From Polynucleobacter asymbioticus (GTDB taxonomy: Bacteria > Pseudomonadota > Gammaproteobacteria > Burkholderiales > Burkholderiaceae): a DNA stretch of 64,000 nucleotides. The stretch lies in assembly GCF_018687575.1 (NCBI RefSeq), contig NZ_CP061297.1:874821-938820 (forward strand). The letters are read 5' to 3'. The notes beneath the pieces were generated by a model that searched no databases, was not told the origin of the DNA, and saw only the letters and a program-made list of their open reading frames with translations. Shown piece by piece: positions 62,835 to 64,000 of this stretch (its first letter is position 1; every line of letters begins with the position of its first letter). The translations under genes and the position numbers were made by a program.

Positions 62835-63345
62835 TTTCTTTTTTATCCGCCGAACTCTATATGGAATCGTTGATTTCCATGATTTCCTGGCATTTCCTTA
62901 CATAATTTCCCGACAAATTTCCCGACATTTTCATGCTGCGTCGCAGCTAGTACAAATTTCACGGGATATTAAAAGATTTGGCTTTGCAGGCCAATGATTA
63001 CGGGGGCAAATATTACGAACAAAAAAAGGTCGTGGGTTCAGCTCATTAGCTCATCTCAAAGCCCAGAACAATATTTACCAATGAGGATTTTCCGCTTCAA
63101 AATCAAGATAATTTACTCGCGTTTTTTATAACCTGTTTGTAGTCACTGTTGAAGTAAGAGATAAGAAATTCGGCCTGCTAGAGGGGTTCTTATCGTGAAA
63201 AAATGATGCGAAATTAGATATAACTGAGGGTTTCGATATTGTCATTTATAGCCCCTCTGTCCGTTACACTGATTATGTGATATTTAATAGATTAATAATC
63301 ATTAATCCCCACTTAGGTCGGACTAAACAACAGAATATAGGCAAT
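62835..63345. other. Non-coding boundary region downstream of tRNA-Asp
   Basis: About 510 AT-rich bases with no supportable gene. It contains a perfect tandem 12-bp repeat (AATTTCCCGACA at 62904-62915 and 62916-62927), a tRNA T-arm-like fragment at 63028-63044, a TTGTCA -35-like hexamer near 63239, and paired ATTAAT motifs at 63291-63296 and 63301-63306 just before the methylase. The composition and position suggest an island edge. No integrase or clear attachment duplicate of the tRNA end was found in the window. Confidence 0.5.
62904..62927. repeat. Tandem 12-bp direct repeat
   Basis: Two perfect adjacent copies of AATTTCCCGACA. It lies about 120 bases after tRNA-Asp, where integrase-binding arm sites of an island would be expected, but only two copies are present. 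Confidence 0.6.
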
Positions 63346-64000
63346 ATGAGCGAACAAAATTTATCCAGCTTAATTTGGTCTGTAGCAGACCTTTTGAGGG
63401 GTGATTACAAGCAGTCTGATTACGGCAAGGTAATCATGCCGTTTACCGTTTTGCGTCGCTTAGACTGCATTCTGGAGCCTACAAAGGCACAAGTCCTAGC
63501 TGAGTACGAAAAACGGACTAAAGAGGGCGTAGACCCAACGCCGTTCCTTAACCGCATCTCTCAGCAGTCCTTTTATAACCATTCCCCATTAGATATGAAT
63601 AAGGTCTTAGCTGACCCAGCTCATATTAAGTCCAATTTACTCAATTACATTAACGGCTTTTCAAGCAACGTTAATGACATTTTTGAGCGCTATGAATTTG
63701 ACAAGCAAATTGAAAAGCTCGACGAAGCTGGCTTGTTATTCATGGTCACTAAAAAGTTTGCTGAAGTTGACCTACATCCCAATGTTGTTAGCAATGCCGG
63801 CATGGGGACCCTATTTGAAGAGTTAATCCGCAAATTTGCCGAGCTTTCTAATGAGACTGCCGGTGAGCACTTCACCCCGCGTGAAGTTATAAGGCTTATG
63901 GTTGACTTGCTGCTACATGCTGATAGCGAAGCGTTATCAAAGCCAGGCGTCATTCGCACCATCTATGACCCAACTGCTGGCACGGGCGGCATGCTTTCTA
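63346..64000 (+). CDS. hsdM: Type I restriction-modification system DNA methyltransferase HsdM (partial)
   Basis: 218 codons from the ATG at 63346 to the window end, still open. The N-terminal helical HsdM domain is clear (LSSLIWSVADLLRGDYKQSDYGKVIMPFTVLRRLDCIL). The methylase domain begins near residue 160 with GEHFTPREVIRLMVDLLL, and the AdoMet-binding motif DPTAGTGGML starts at Asp208. Downstream catalytic NPPF lies outside the window. HsdM methylates adenine and, with HsdS and HsdR, forms a type I system; those partners are expected beyond 64000. It follows a tRNA cluster, a common site for horizontally acquired defence genes. Confidence 0.93.
   Translation, partial: MSEQNLSSLIWSVADLLRGDYKQSDYGKVIMPFTVLRRLDCILEPTKAQVLAEYEKRTKEGVDPTPFLNRISQQSFYNHSPLDMNKVLADPAHIKSNLLNYINGFSSNVNDIFERYEFDKQIEKLDEAGLLFMVTKKFAEVDLHPNVVSNAGMGTLFEELIRKFAELSNETAGEHFTPREVIRLMVDLLLHADSEALSKPGVIRTIYDPTAGTGGMLS

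Noticed and set aside
63239..63270. Possible hsdM promoter (TTGTCA with TTACAC or TACACT)
   Set aside because: The spacing of 19-20 bases is outside the usual range and the -10 is weak.

Overview
The window looks like core chromosome of a freshwater betaproteobacterium of the Burkholderiaceae, most probably Polynucleobacter. This is inferred from moderate GC, very short intergenic gaps, betaproteobacterial gene orders (pyrG-kdsA-eno-ftsB; tig-clpP-clpX-lon; a phaC-phaB-phaR polyhydroxybutyrate locus) and characteristic protein N-termini. No rRNA operon, insertion sequence, prophage or CRISPR array was seen. Five tRNA genes are present: Leu(TAG), Val(TAC), and an Ala(GGC)-Glu(TTC)-Asp(GTC) cluster.

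Layout. 1-2036 (minus): an MFS transporter cut by the window edge and a class III CoA-transferase. 2115-6550: parE-parC (topoisomerase IV) with a terminator. 6619-10871: maturation-type genes usually found with molybdenum hydroxylases (XdhC, MobA-like nucleotidyltransferase, RidA, CoxE-like VWA protein, MoxR ATPase), with no hydroxylase nearby. 11024-11763: two coupled monoheme cytochromes c behind a perfect FNR-type box. 11828-19873: a FadR/GntR-type regulator divergent from a propionyl-CoA/methylmalonyl-CoA pathway (mutase, MeaB, carboxylase beta and alpha, VOC protein), running on into tsaB-rimI-holD-like. 21704-26937: lplT, alr, bamD, rluD, pgeF. 27022-32696: phaC, phaB, phaR, rimO and a thiolase. 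32736-38506: serB, mfd, ispD, ispF. 38588-46490: tRNA-Leu, tig, clpP, clpX, lon, tRNA-Val and a PpiD-like chaperone. 46493-52685: tesA, ybbA, purL and a spermidine-synthase-like protein. 52760-62379: acnB, pyrG, kdsA, eno, ftsB, hslO, gltX. 62461-64000: the three-tRNA cluster, about 560 bp of non-coding DNA, and the start of a type I restriction-modification methylase (HsdM), which looks like the edge of an accessory region.

How it fits together. Two carbon themes dominate. Propionyl-CoA is carboxylated, epimerised and rearranged to succinyl-CoA. Acetyl-CoA can be stored as polyhydroxybutyrate through thiolase, PhaB and PhaC, with PhaR as regulator. A proteostasis block (trigger factor, ClpXP, Lon, Hsp33, PpiD-like) carries two good sigma-32-like promoters, at lon and hslO.

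Most of the window is well-conserved housekeeping sequence, and I do not see a clear-cut new system. The best leads are a PpiD homologue that seems to have lost its parvulin domain, a cryptic HolD (DNA polymerase III psi) candidate after rimI, the molybdenum-hydroxylase maturation set without an enzyme, an ATPase (ybbA) without its permease, a VOC epimerase candidate with altered metal ligands, a 19-bp stem-loop between phaB and phaR, operator-like palindromes at acnB and the GntR gene, and the tRNA-Asp/HsdM boundary.
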